Shown here: one piece after another, positions 6,538 through 12,407 of the stretch
How the letters are laid out: the number at the start of each line of letters is the position of its first letter
How positions within the stretch are numbered: the stretch's first letter is position 1
Source: Methanosphaera sp.
GTDB lineage: Archaea > Methanobacteriota > Methanobacteria > Methanobacteriales > Methanobacteriaceae
NCBI GenBank assembly: GCA_021199865.1
Contig: JAJQHG010000090.1
Span: forward strand, 1 to 12,407
DNA length: 12,407 nt
Direction of reading: 5' to 3'
Position numbers and translations under genes: made by a program
The notes under the pieces: model-generated
The model's input: the letters and a program-made list of their open reading frames with translations, nothing else
What the model was told of the DNA's origin: nothing
Databases searched by the model: none

Positions 6538-8982
6538 GTGTCTGATTTTACGAAATTATTAGTTCCAGCTGGTTCTATGGATGAATTAGAGGCTGGTGTT
6601 TATGGTGGAGCAGATTGTGTCTACTTGTCTGGTAAGAGTTATGGTGCTAGAGGTTATGCTGATAACTTTGGCTATGATGAGTTAATAGAGGCTATAGACT
6701 TTGCTCATAGTCATAATGTTAAGGTGTATGTTACTGTTAATACATTGATATTAAATAGTGAGATGGCTGATGTAGTTGAGTATGTCTACTTTCTTTATAG
6801 TCATGGTGTGGATGCTGTTATTGTACAGGATTTAGGTCTTGGAATGCTGATATCACAACTTATTCCTGATCTAGAGTTACATGCTTCTACTCAGATGACT
6901 GTCTATGATTATCCACATGTTAAATGGTTATCAGAGAATGGTTATAGTAATGTGAATCTCTCACGTGAAGTATCTCTAGATAGGATTAGTGAGATTATTT
7001 CTAGGAAGAATGAGTATCATCATGATATAGATGTTGAAGTATTTGGTCATGGTGCACTATGCTACTGTTATTCTGGTCGTTGTCTTGCTTCATCATTCCT
7101 TGGTGGTCGTAGTGGTAATAGGGGTTTATGTGCCCAGCCATGTCGTATGAGGTATAGTTTTGAGGATACTTATAATGTGCCTTTAGCAGAGAATAATTAC
7201 TTATTAAGTACTAAGGATCTGTGTACCTATAGGAGTGTTGATAAACTCGTTGATGCTGGTGTTGATTCTATAAAGATAGAGGGTCGTATGAAGAGTAGTG
7301 ACTATGTTGCTATTGTTACACATGCATATAGAAATGCATTGAATGGTGATGCTAGTGATTCTGATTACTTACTACTTAATCTTGCATTTAATCGTGGTTT
7401 TAGTGGTGGATACATGTTAGAGGATGATTCATCAAGTATTATGGGTCGTGATCATAGTGGTTCTATTGGTTATCCTATTGGACGTGTGTTGAAGGTTAAT
7501 TATCATAGTATTACTATTGAGTATTTGAATAGAAAGTATCCTACCAAGATTATTCCTGGTGATGGTATTAAGTTTGAGTTTGAGAATGATACGTGTGGCA
7601 TGTATGTTAATCAGATACGTAGCCAGTCTAAGAGGAAGATTACTATTGCAAAGAATAAGGATATCCGTATAGAGAAGGATTCATTAGTATATCTTACATA
7701 CTCTAAGTATTTACATGATGAGGCCACCAAGATTATTAAGAGTAGGAAATCTAATAATATAGTACTAAATTTAGGTGTCTCTATAAATAGTGATGGCTAC
7801 ATGCAAATAGATGCGTATGATAATAGTAAGCAAAAGATTGTTTCTATTCTTAGTAGTCAACCATTAGATGTTGCAAAGAATAAGCCATTAACTAGGGATA
7901 CTATAGTAAAGCAGTTATCTAAGACTGGTGATACCAAGTATGAGATAGAACGTATTGATATACCTTTACTACCTGATAACCTATTTATACCGATAGGACA
8001 ACTAAACCAGTTAAGACGTAACCTACTAGAAGAGGTTGATAGAGTAACTAGTATAAAACCAGGTAGTGATAACTTAAATCAAGTCATGGACAATATTAAG
8101 TCATTTAAGAAGGATTACTTTAGTCATGATAATAAGAGCAATAACAGTATAAGTTGGAATTGTTATGTTGATAGTTTAAGTAAGGCCGAAGTTGTAGCTG
8201 GATATGATTATATTGATACAGTGTATCTTGATTTAAGCTTTAATTATGATTCATTAGATGAATACTTTAGAGAATCATATGATATATTATACTCCCTAGC
8301 AAATAGTAATAAGAGTATTGTCTGGATTCTTCCATCACTACTAGAGGAAGAATACATATCAAGGGTAGCAGAGATCCTATTAAAACTAGACAGAGAAGAT
8401 GTACAGATAAGTATTCAGTGTGATGATATAGGTGTTGCTAGCCAACTAGATGCACAAGCTTACTATTCTAATAGTAATGTATATAATAATTATACTATAG
8501 AACAATTAGAAGGTGACCCTGGATTTAAGAGGATAATGGTATCACCTGAATTATCCCTAGAGGATATTAAACAGTTAAAATCAACTGATAGTGATTTAGA
8601 ACTTAAAGTCTTTGGTAATGTTGAGATAATGATTACTAAGGATAATTTTAAGGATATTATTAAGGATGATGTTGGTAGTTTCTACTACTTGGTAGATAAG
8701 AGAAATAATAAGTATCCCTTATTTATTGATGCATCAAGTCATAGTCATATCTATGATTATAGGGTTCTTGATTTATCACAATACATTGATAATATAAGTA
8801 AAACAGGTATTAATAGTCTTAGTATAGATCTTAGATTGTTTGGTGAGAATAGGATTATGAGTATTCTTAATTACTATGAAAAAATAGCTTGTGGTGAGGA
8901 TACTAATGGTTGCTACATGGATATAGGTTATAGAAGTTTATTTGAATGTAACTTTAGTAGAGGTTTATATAAAAAGAATTAA
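6538..8982 (+). CDS. Peptidase U32 family protein, long form with DUF3656-like domain
   Basis: 814 residues from GTG 6538. Family U32 was named for a collagenase, but characterised bacterial members (RlhA, TrhP) hydroxylate rRNA or tRNA, so RNA modification is a better guess than proteolysis. The N-terminal barrel starts LLVPAGSMDELEAGVYGGADCVYL. It carries the U32 signature EVFGHGALCYCYSGRC (167-182; Cys175, Cys177, Cys182) and RGLCAQPC (195-202; Cys198, Cys202), cysteines that in this family may hold an iron-sulphur cluster. KIEGRMKS follows near 240-250, then a beta-rich linker, a DUF3656-like region at about 385-500, and a C-terminal second domain from about 535 resembling a diverged barrel. 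That layout is like RlhA, though longer than its roughly 650 residues. Convergent with the transporter gene. The substrate is unknown. Codon endings shift from T-rich to A-rich in parts of the second half, with no frameshift. Confidence 0.9.
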   Translation: MSDFTKLLVPAGSMDELEAGVYGGADCVYLSGKSYGARGYADNFGYDELIEAIDFAHSHNVKVYVTVNTLILNSEMADVVEYVYFLYSHGVDAVIVQDLGLGMLISQLIPDLELHASTQMTVYDYPHVKWLSENGYSNVNLSREVSLDRISEIISRKNEYHHDIDVEVFGHGALCYCYSGRCLASSFLGGRSGNRGLCAQPCRMRYSFEDTYNVPLAENNYLLSTKDLCTYRSVDKLVDAGVDSIKIEGRMKSSDYVAIVTHAYRNALNGDASDSDYLLLNLAFNRGFSGGYMLEDDSSSIMGRDHSGSIGYPIGRVLKVNYHSITIEYLNRKYPTKIIPGDGIKFEFENDTCGMYVNQIRSQSKRKITIAKNKDIRIEKDSLVYLTYSKYLHDEATKIIKSRKSNNIVLNLGVSINSDGYMQIDAYDNSKQKIVSILSSQPLDVAKNKPLTRDTIVKQLSKTGDTKYEIERIDIPLLPDNLFIPIGQLNQLRRNLLEEVDRVTSIKPGSDNLNQVMDNIKSFKKDYFSHDNKSNNSISWNCYVDSLSKAEVVAGYDYIDTVYLDLSFNYDSLDEYFRESYDILYSLANSNKSIVWILPSLLEEEYISRVAEILLKLDREDVQISIQCDDIGVASQLDAQAYYSNSNVYNNYTIEQLEGDPGFKRIMVSPELSLEDIKQLKSTDSDLELKVFGNVEIMITKDNFKDIIKDDVGSFYYLVDKRNNKYPLFIDASSHSHIYDYRVLDLSQYIDNISKTGINSLSIDLRLFGENRIMSILNYYEKIACGEDTNGCYMDIGYRSLFECNFSRGLYKKN

Positions 8983-9033
8983 TTAGGGATGAGTAATTCA
9001 TTATAGAAATTGATCACCACCTACTCTTCTTAA

Positions 9034-9047
9034 CCAACTATTTTTTT
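9034..9047 (+). terminator. T-run terminator after the U32 gene
   Basis: CCAACTA followed by seven T, about 50 bases past the U32 stop and ending exactly where the convergent transporter gene's stop codon begins (9048). CTACTC (9021-9026) lies just upstream. The first 13 bases are identical to the terminator at 5175-5187. Confidence 0.6.
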
Positions 9048-9854
9048 CTAGATGATTCCAATCATGTTTAGGCCTATGTATAATACTATGATTATATGGC
9101 ATGCTTTCAGGTATTTTTCATCTATCTTTGCAGACCATTTAGCTGCATATCCTGATATGATTATACTTGTTGCTACTAGGAATATGAATTGTATAATATT
9201 TACATATCCAAGTGAGTATGAGGGTAGTCCTGTAACATTCCATCCTAGTACTATGTATGCTATTAGTCCTCCAAGGCTTGTTGCAATTATTGTTGCAGAT
9301 GATGTTCCAACTGCTTTATGTGTTGGATACTTTAATAGTAGTGTTAGTAGAGGTATCATTATTACTCCACCACCTACTCCTAGTAGTCCACAAAGTAGTC
9401 CTGCTATTGTTCCACTTAATAGATGTGCTATTTTACTATCGGATATTTCATCATCATTTTCTGGGTATTTGACAAATACCATGTTAACTACTGATAATAT
9501 ACACATTACTCCAAAGAGTAGTTCTAGTATTTCTACATTAGTATGAACTGATATGAATGCTCCTACCATTGATCCTATGAAGCCCATTATCATCATAGGT
9601 TTCAAGTATTTTGTTACTACGTTTCCATTCTTCTTGTGCTGTAGTGTTGACCGAGTCATTGTTACACAGATGACGGCCAGGCTTGTTGCAAAGGATACTG
9701 TTATTGCAAGATCTGCTTCTAGTCCTGTTTCTAGTAACAGGGCATATTGGAGTGGTGTTAGTATGACTCCTCCACCTACTCCTAGTAGTCCTGCCATTAG
9801 TCCTCCAATTAATCCTCCAAGTAATAATAATATTATGTATACTACAAAATCCAT
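9048..9854 (-). CDS. TauE/SafE-family membrane transporter
   Basis: Integral membrane protein of 268 residues in the TauE/SafE (formerly DUF81) family, whose characterised members move sulphite, sulphonates or other organosulphur anions; the substrate here is unknown. Hydrophobic segments are seen at about 4-20, 24-40, 48-66, 84-103, 107-128, 144-174, 183-205, 216-236 and 250-268. The family's internal duplication is plain: GLLGVGGGVILTPL at 22-35 and GLLGVGGGVIMIPL at 156-169, followed by ATSLAVICVT (56-65) and ATIIATSLGG (187-196). The two halves face opposite ways in known relatives. The ATG at 9852-9854 (reverse) has AGGA nine bases upstream. Transcribed alone, convergent with the U32 gene and divergent from the MutS-like gene across a 381-base spacer. 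No neighbour points to a substrate. Confidence 0.92.
   Translation of the reverse strand: MDFVVYIILLLLGGLIGGLMAGLLGVGGGVILTPLQYALLLETGLEADLAITVSFATSLAVICVTMTRSTLQHKKNGNVVTKYLKPMMIMGFIGSMVGAFISVHTNVEILELLFGVMCILSVVNMVFVKYPENDDEISDSKIAHLLSGTIAGLLCGLLGVGGGVIMIPLLTLLLKYPTHKAVGTSSATIIATSLGGLIAYIVLGWNVTGLPSYSLGYVNIIQFIFLVATSIIISGYAAKWSAKIDEKYLKACHIIIVLYIGLNMIGII
9370..9389. repeat. 20-base direct repeat, copy 1, inside the transporter gene
   Basis: CCACCTACTCCTAGTAGTCC is found here and again at 9772-9791. It encodes, on the reverse strand, the GLLGVGG core of the second half of the transporter, so the repeat reflects the internal duplication of the protein with identical codon choice. Confidence 0.8.
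9772..9791. repeat. 20-base direct repeat, copy 2, inside the transporter gene
   Basis: Exact copy of 9370-9389, encoding the GLLGVGG motif of the first half of the transporter. The two copies lie 402 bases apart in the same frame. Confidence 0.8.
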
Positions 9855-9897
9855 TTTTTGTGATCCTAGTGTTTAGTAATAATTTTTTATATTTCTC

Positions 9898-9915
9898 CTA
9901 TAATTTATATTATAG
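9898..9915. promoter_or_regulatory. 18-base palindrome at the transporter promoter
   Basis: CTATAAT-TTAT-ATTATAG is a perfect 7-base inverted repeat with a 4-base centre. On the reverse strand it includes a TATA-like string (TATAATATAAAT) about 50 bases before the transporter ATG. This would put the transcript start near 9880 with a leader of about 25 bases that includes AGGA. It may serve as promoter, as operator, or both; in DNA this AT-rich a chance palindrome is possible. Confidence 0.35.
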
Positions 9916-10038
9916 TAAGTGTTACTGTTCTGATTTTTGAATTAATTTAGATTATCCATTTAATCAATAACTTCAATTATATTAAAAGTAGACTTAATAA
10001 TTATAGGGTAAACATTTTGACATAATACTTTTAGAATG

Positions 10039-10048
10039 TATATAAATA
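10039..10048 (+). promoter_or_regulatory. Strong TATA-like box in the 381-base spacer
   Basis: TATATAAATA, preceded by AGAATG, is the best TATA match in the spacer. Transcription would start near 10070. For the MutS-like gene this implies a leader of about 165 bases. Otherwise it drives a short transcript that could stop at the T-run 10168-10173. Confidence 0.35.
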
Positions 10049-10235
10049 ATTATTATTAACCCATCATTGTAATTAGTAAATATTTTTGATATAATGTATA
10101 TCTCATAACAATATTTTGGTTAAGAAGTATATTCAGGATTCACCATAATTAAATAGAGATATAATTATTTTTTAATCTGGATATGATTATTAATTAGTAA
10201 TTATAGAAAAGATAGTATAATGATATCTTAGGGAA

Positions 10236-12176
10236 GTGTTTAGGATAATAGATCTAGAAAATATTAAAGGTGTTGGAAAACGCTTAGCAGAGCGTATACT
10301 CAATACATATGATGGTTATGATAATTTTATTGAATCAATGAAGAACTATGATATTGATAAATTATTGAATCTTAATGGCCTAAGCCAACAGAAGGCACTA
10401 GAAATAGTTAGATATGTAGAAAATGAGGGTAATATCTCTGAAGACTTCCTGAAAACACAACAAGCTGAAGATATCTATAAGGATATAATTAATAGGATAC
10501 TATGCTTTAGTAATACTAGTTATGCTACCAATAGAATAAGACTACTTAGACCATCAAGTAACATAGAAGAAATAAATAAGACACACAAATTAATAAGTAG
10601 TACCCTTGAGTCTCTAAGAGACTTAGACTATGATTATATCAGATCACTCTACTCTAATATTAAGTTGCTCAGTAGTGATGTGAAGATAAGATTTAATGAT
10701 ACATATGCAATTGTATGTGAGGATTATGATGACTATCTATACCTACTTGAGAATAATATGAATAAGTATTGTAATATCTACTCAGTAGAGGATCATGCAA
10801 AACTAGATGAATATGAATTCATAATCTATGTCTATAATGAGTATAATGTAGAGCCAGGTGAGACCGCAAACATTATAAGTGTATCCAATAATGCACCATT
10901 ATATGAAATACAGCCAAAGATAGTAATTGACTACTATAAACATAATAGGCAGATACTAGAAAATGTGTATGAGCTAAGAAATTATATAGGTATGGATAGT
11001 GTTATTGATGAAGTACTAAGTCAACTAGATAACCTAACAGTAGATGATAATAACCTAGATGGCCTAGAAGAATATGTAGAAGAACTAAAGACAAAAACAG
11101 ACATAGAGATAGATCAGAGAATAAAGAATACTAATCTTAGTGGAGAAGAAGTACTACAATTAATGGCTAATGAGGGAAACTATCCAGAGAAAATACAAAC
11201 CATATTTGATGAAGAACTACATAATGCACAAGACCAGATAAAAAATACATATAATATCGATATTGATCCATTTATTGTAAAGTATCCACTAGAAATAGAT
11301 CATGATGAGATACAAAGAGTATGTACAAATAGTAATATGACAAGATACCTCACATTATATGAGAAAGAAGTCTTAGCCTGCAAGAAATTAGAATCATTGA
11401 AGAGTACTGTGATAAATGAGACAATAGAAACAATACATTATGATTATAATTTTACACTTTGTTGCTTTAGTAAATACTATGATCTTACAATGCCACAAAT
11501 AGCTGATGAATATCAATTAAATGAAGGTTTACACCTAAATCTTAAGAGTGAAGAAAAAAAGGGTAATATTAATGCTACACCAATAAACTACTGGTTAAAT
11601 GAGGATAATAATATAGTACTATTAACAGGTGCAAATAGTGGAGGAAAAACAACACTACTAGAGACATTAGCTCAACACTCTATAATGGCACACATGGGAC
11701 TAGGCGTATGCTCTAAAAGTTCAACTGTACCACTAAATAGTCAAGTATACTATTTTACAAAGAAACAATCACTTAATGCAGGTGCATTTGAAACATTTCT
11801 TGAATCATTCATACCTGTTACTATAGGAGAAGATAAAAAATTAGTATTAATAGATGAATTAGAGGCAATAACAGAACTAGAAGCATCAATAAAAATAATA
11901 ATAGGATTCATAGAACACCTCAAAAATAAGCAGTCATATACTGTTATAGTAACACATATGGCACCAGAGATACTTAAGAAGATCAATGATATTAATATAA
12001 GAATAGATGGAATAGAAGCAAGTGGCTTAGATGATGATTATAACCTGATAGTAAATAGAACACCAAAAATAGATTATCTAGCAAATAGTACACCAGAACT
12101 AATACTAAAAAGAATATATGAAAAATCAGATGAACCACTGAAAAGCGTGTATAAAGATATATTAGAGAAGTTCTAG
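10236..12176 (+). CDS. MutS-family ATPase with N-terminal helix-hairpin-helix
   Basis: 646-residue relative of MutS/MutS2, of a type found in archaea. The N-terminus (about 8-61) has two helix-hairpin-helix units, IKGVGKRLAERIL and LLNLNGLSQQKALEIV, a DNA-binding module. A long helical middle follows (about 70-450; rich in Asp, Glu, Asn and Tyr) in the place of the MutS core and clamp domains. The ATPase has Walker A GANSGGKTT (465-473, Lys471), the dimer-signature-like AGAFETFLESF, Walker B LVLIDELEA (536-544, Asp540/Glu541) and VTHM (His574). There is no MutS mismatch-recognition domain and no C-terminal Smr nuclease. No MutL gene is near. A role in recombination, repair or ribosome rescue is possible but unproven. 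The GTG start has AGGGA only one base upstream and no in-frame alternative before M35; upstream in frame there is a TGA at 10221. T-run follows at 12199. Family call is firm; function is open. Confidence 0.88.
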   Translation: MFRIIDLENIKGVGKRLAERILNTYDGYDNFIESMKNYDIDKLLNLNGLSQQKALEIVRYVENEGNISEDFLKTQQAEDIYKDIINRILCFSNTSYATNRIRLLRPSSNIEEINKTHKLISSTLESLRDLDYDYIRSLYSNIKLLSSDVKIRFNDTYAIVCEDYDDYLYLLENNMNKYCNIYSVEDHAKLDEYEFIIYVYNEYNVEPGETANIISVSNNAPLYEIQPKIVIDYYKHNRQILENVYELRNYIGMDSVIDEVLSQLDNLTVDDNNLDGLEEYVEELKTKTDIEIDQRIKNTNLSGEEVLQLMANEGNYPEKIQTIFDEELHNAQDQIKNTYNIDIDPFIVKYPLEIDHDEIQRVCTNSNMTRYLTLYEKEVLACKKLESLKSTVINETIETIHYDYNFTLCCFSKYYDLTMPQIADEYQLNEGLHLNLKSEEKKGNINATPINYWLNEDNNIVLLTGANSGGKTTLLETLAQHSIMAHMGLGVCSKSSTVPLNSQVYYFTKKQSLNAGAFETFLESFIPVTIGEDKKLVLIDELEAITELEASIKIIIGFIEHLKNKQSYTVIVTHMAPEILKKINDINIRIDGIEASGLDDDYNLIVNRTPKIDYLANSTPELILKRIYEKSDEPLKSVYKDILEKF

Positions 12177-12198
12177 ACTAAACTCCTACTACCAAAAC

Positions 12199-12211
12199 TT
12201 TTTTATAAATA
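12199..12211 (+). terminator. T-run after the MutS-like gene, overlapping a TATA-like box
   Basis: ACCAAAAC leads into six T (12199-12204), 22 bases past the stop codon, then ATAAATA. It fits termination of the MutS-like transcript. The same string, TTTTTTATAAATA, also resembles an archaeal TATA box, which would start a transcript near 12230 in the downstream spacer. Confidence 0.5.
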
Positions 12212-12217
12212 GATTAT

Positions 12218-12290
12218 TGCCTGTTTACTAACTCTCCAGATCACAGATAGATTACCAACATTTCTCACCGAGCAACCCTCGTACCAGGCA
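12218..12290. other. C-rich/G-poor spacer segment closed by a 6-base inverted repeat
   Basis: TGCCTG (12218-12223) pairs with CAGGCA (12285-12290), and within it CGAG (12269-12272) pairs with CTCG (12278-12281) around a 5-base loop. G+C is visibly higher than in the other spacers of the window. No tRNA, SRP RNA or RNase P RNA features are recognised. It may be a small structured RNA on either strand or a degraded sequence; I see no gene in it. Confidence 0.3.
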
Positions 12291-12322
12291 GACACAAATT
12301 AATACTAAAATGTCCATTACAG

Positions 12323-12394
12323 ACTATGTATAAGAATACATAAAGTATCACTCCTAAAAGGATGCGTCAATAAATACTATGTAAAATAAAGTAT
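12323..12394. repeat. Hairpin and imperfect direct repeat near the right edge
   Basis: TATGTAT (12325-12331) and ATACATA (12336-12342) form a perfect 7-base hairpin with loop AAGA. The flanking words ACTATGTA and TAAAGTAT occur at 12323-12330 and 12341-12348, and again at 12376-12383 and 12387-12394, so the element appears in a shorter second copy. The window ends 13 bases later, so the context is cut off. Confidence 0.4.
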
Positions 12395-12407
12395 TTCAAT
12401 ATTATTA

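Larger units (their letters stand above)
9855..10235. other. 381-base AT-rich divergent spacer without a gene
   Basis: The spacer lies between the reverse-strand transporter gene and the plus-strand MutS-like gene. No reading frame with a ribosome site and sensible composition is seen on either strand. It holds an 18-base palindrome near the transporter promoter (9898-9915), a strong plus-strand TATA-like box (10039-10048), a small perfect inverted repeat GATATA-ATG-TATATC (10088-10102), a run of six T (10168-10173), and a weaker TATA-like AATTATAG (about 10199-10206) close to the MutS-like start. Its unusual size for this compact region suggests regulation of both genes or a small RNA. Confidence 0.6.

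Noticed and set aside
9052..9876. Two long plus-strand open frames (164 and 107 codons) opposite the transporter gene
   Set aside because: They lie entirely antisense to a clear TauE/SafE gene, lack good ribosome sites, and read as Pro/Ser/Thr-rich shadows of its Gly/Leu/Val codons.
9855..10235. Replication origin near a divergent AT-rich spacer
   Set aside because: No origin recognition boxes, no clustered G-rich inverted repeats and no cdc6/orc1 gene nearby. AT-richness alone is normal here.
12218..12290. tRNA gene in the C-rich right-hand spacer
   Set aside because: No T-loop consensus, no acceptor stem of seven pairs and no anticodon arm could be laid out on either strand.
12252..12341. 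Pyrrolysine-type readthrough of the TAG in the small reverse-strand frame
   Set aside because: Methanobacteriales are not known to carry the pyrrolysine system, and the frame is too short and too weak to support recoding.

Overview
The window looks like chromosomal DNA of a methanogenic archaeon of the order Methanobacteriales. A very AT-rich genus such as Methanosphaera, or a Methanobrevibacter, fits best. The evidence is the strong AT bias, purely archaeal genes (MCM helicase, aIF2-beta, NMD3, short archaeal-type TyrRS), TATA-box promoters, GGAG/GGTGAT ribosome binding sites, and T-run terminators without strong hairpins. No transposase, integrase, CRISPR array, rRNA or tRNA is visible. Genus assignment is inference from composition and gene type, not from a search.

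Layout. (1) 116-5167, plus strand: an information-processing run of MCM replicative helicase, aIF2-beta, NMD3, tyrosyl-tRNA synthetase and a 110-residue protein of unknown function whose ribosome binding site overlaps the TyrRS stop codon. (2) 5262-6358: a flavin-binding pyridoxamine-phosphate-oxidase-like protein (plus) convergent with thymidylate kinase (minus), with only 8 bases between stop codons. (3) 6538-8982, plus: a long peptidase-U32-family protein. (4) 9048-9854, minus: a TauE/SafE-type membrane transporter, convergent with the U32 gene. (5) 9855-10235: a 381-base AT-rich divergent spacer with promoter-like elements and no gene. (6) 10236-12176, plus: a MutS-family ATPase with an N-terminal helix-hairpin-helix region. 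(7) 12177-12407: a terminator/TATA-like element followed by a G-poor, C-richer non-coding stretch with small inverted repeats.

How the genes fit together. The first block couples DNA replication (MCM) with translation initiation (aIF2-beta), large-subunit ribosome biogenesis (NMD3) and tRNA charging (TyrRS). Thymidylate kinase supplies dTTP precursors, U32 proteins modify RNA in the characterised members, and the MutS relative acts on DNA or a related substrate. This is a housekeeping neighbourhood.

I found no convincing new multi-gene system. The points most worth a second look are the stand-alone HhH-MutS ATPase and its odd translation start, the two small spacers that may hold non-coding RNAs, the uncharacterised 110-residue protein tied to TyrRS, a 13-base motif shared by two terminators, and start-site corrections for the U32 and flavin-binding genes.
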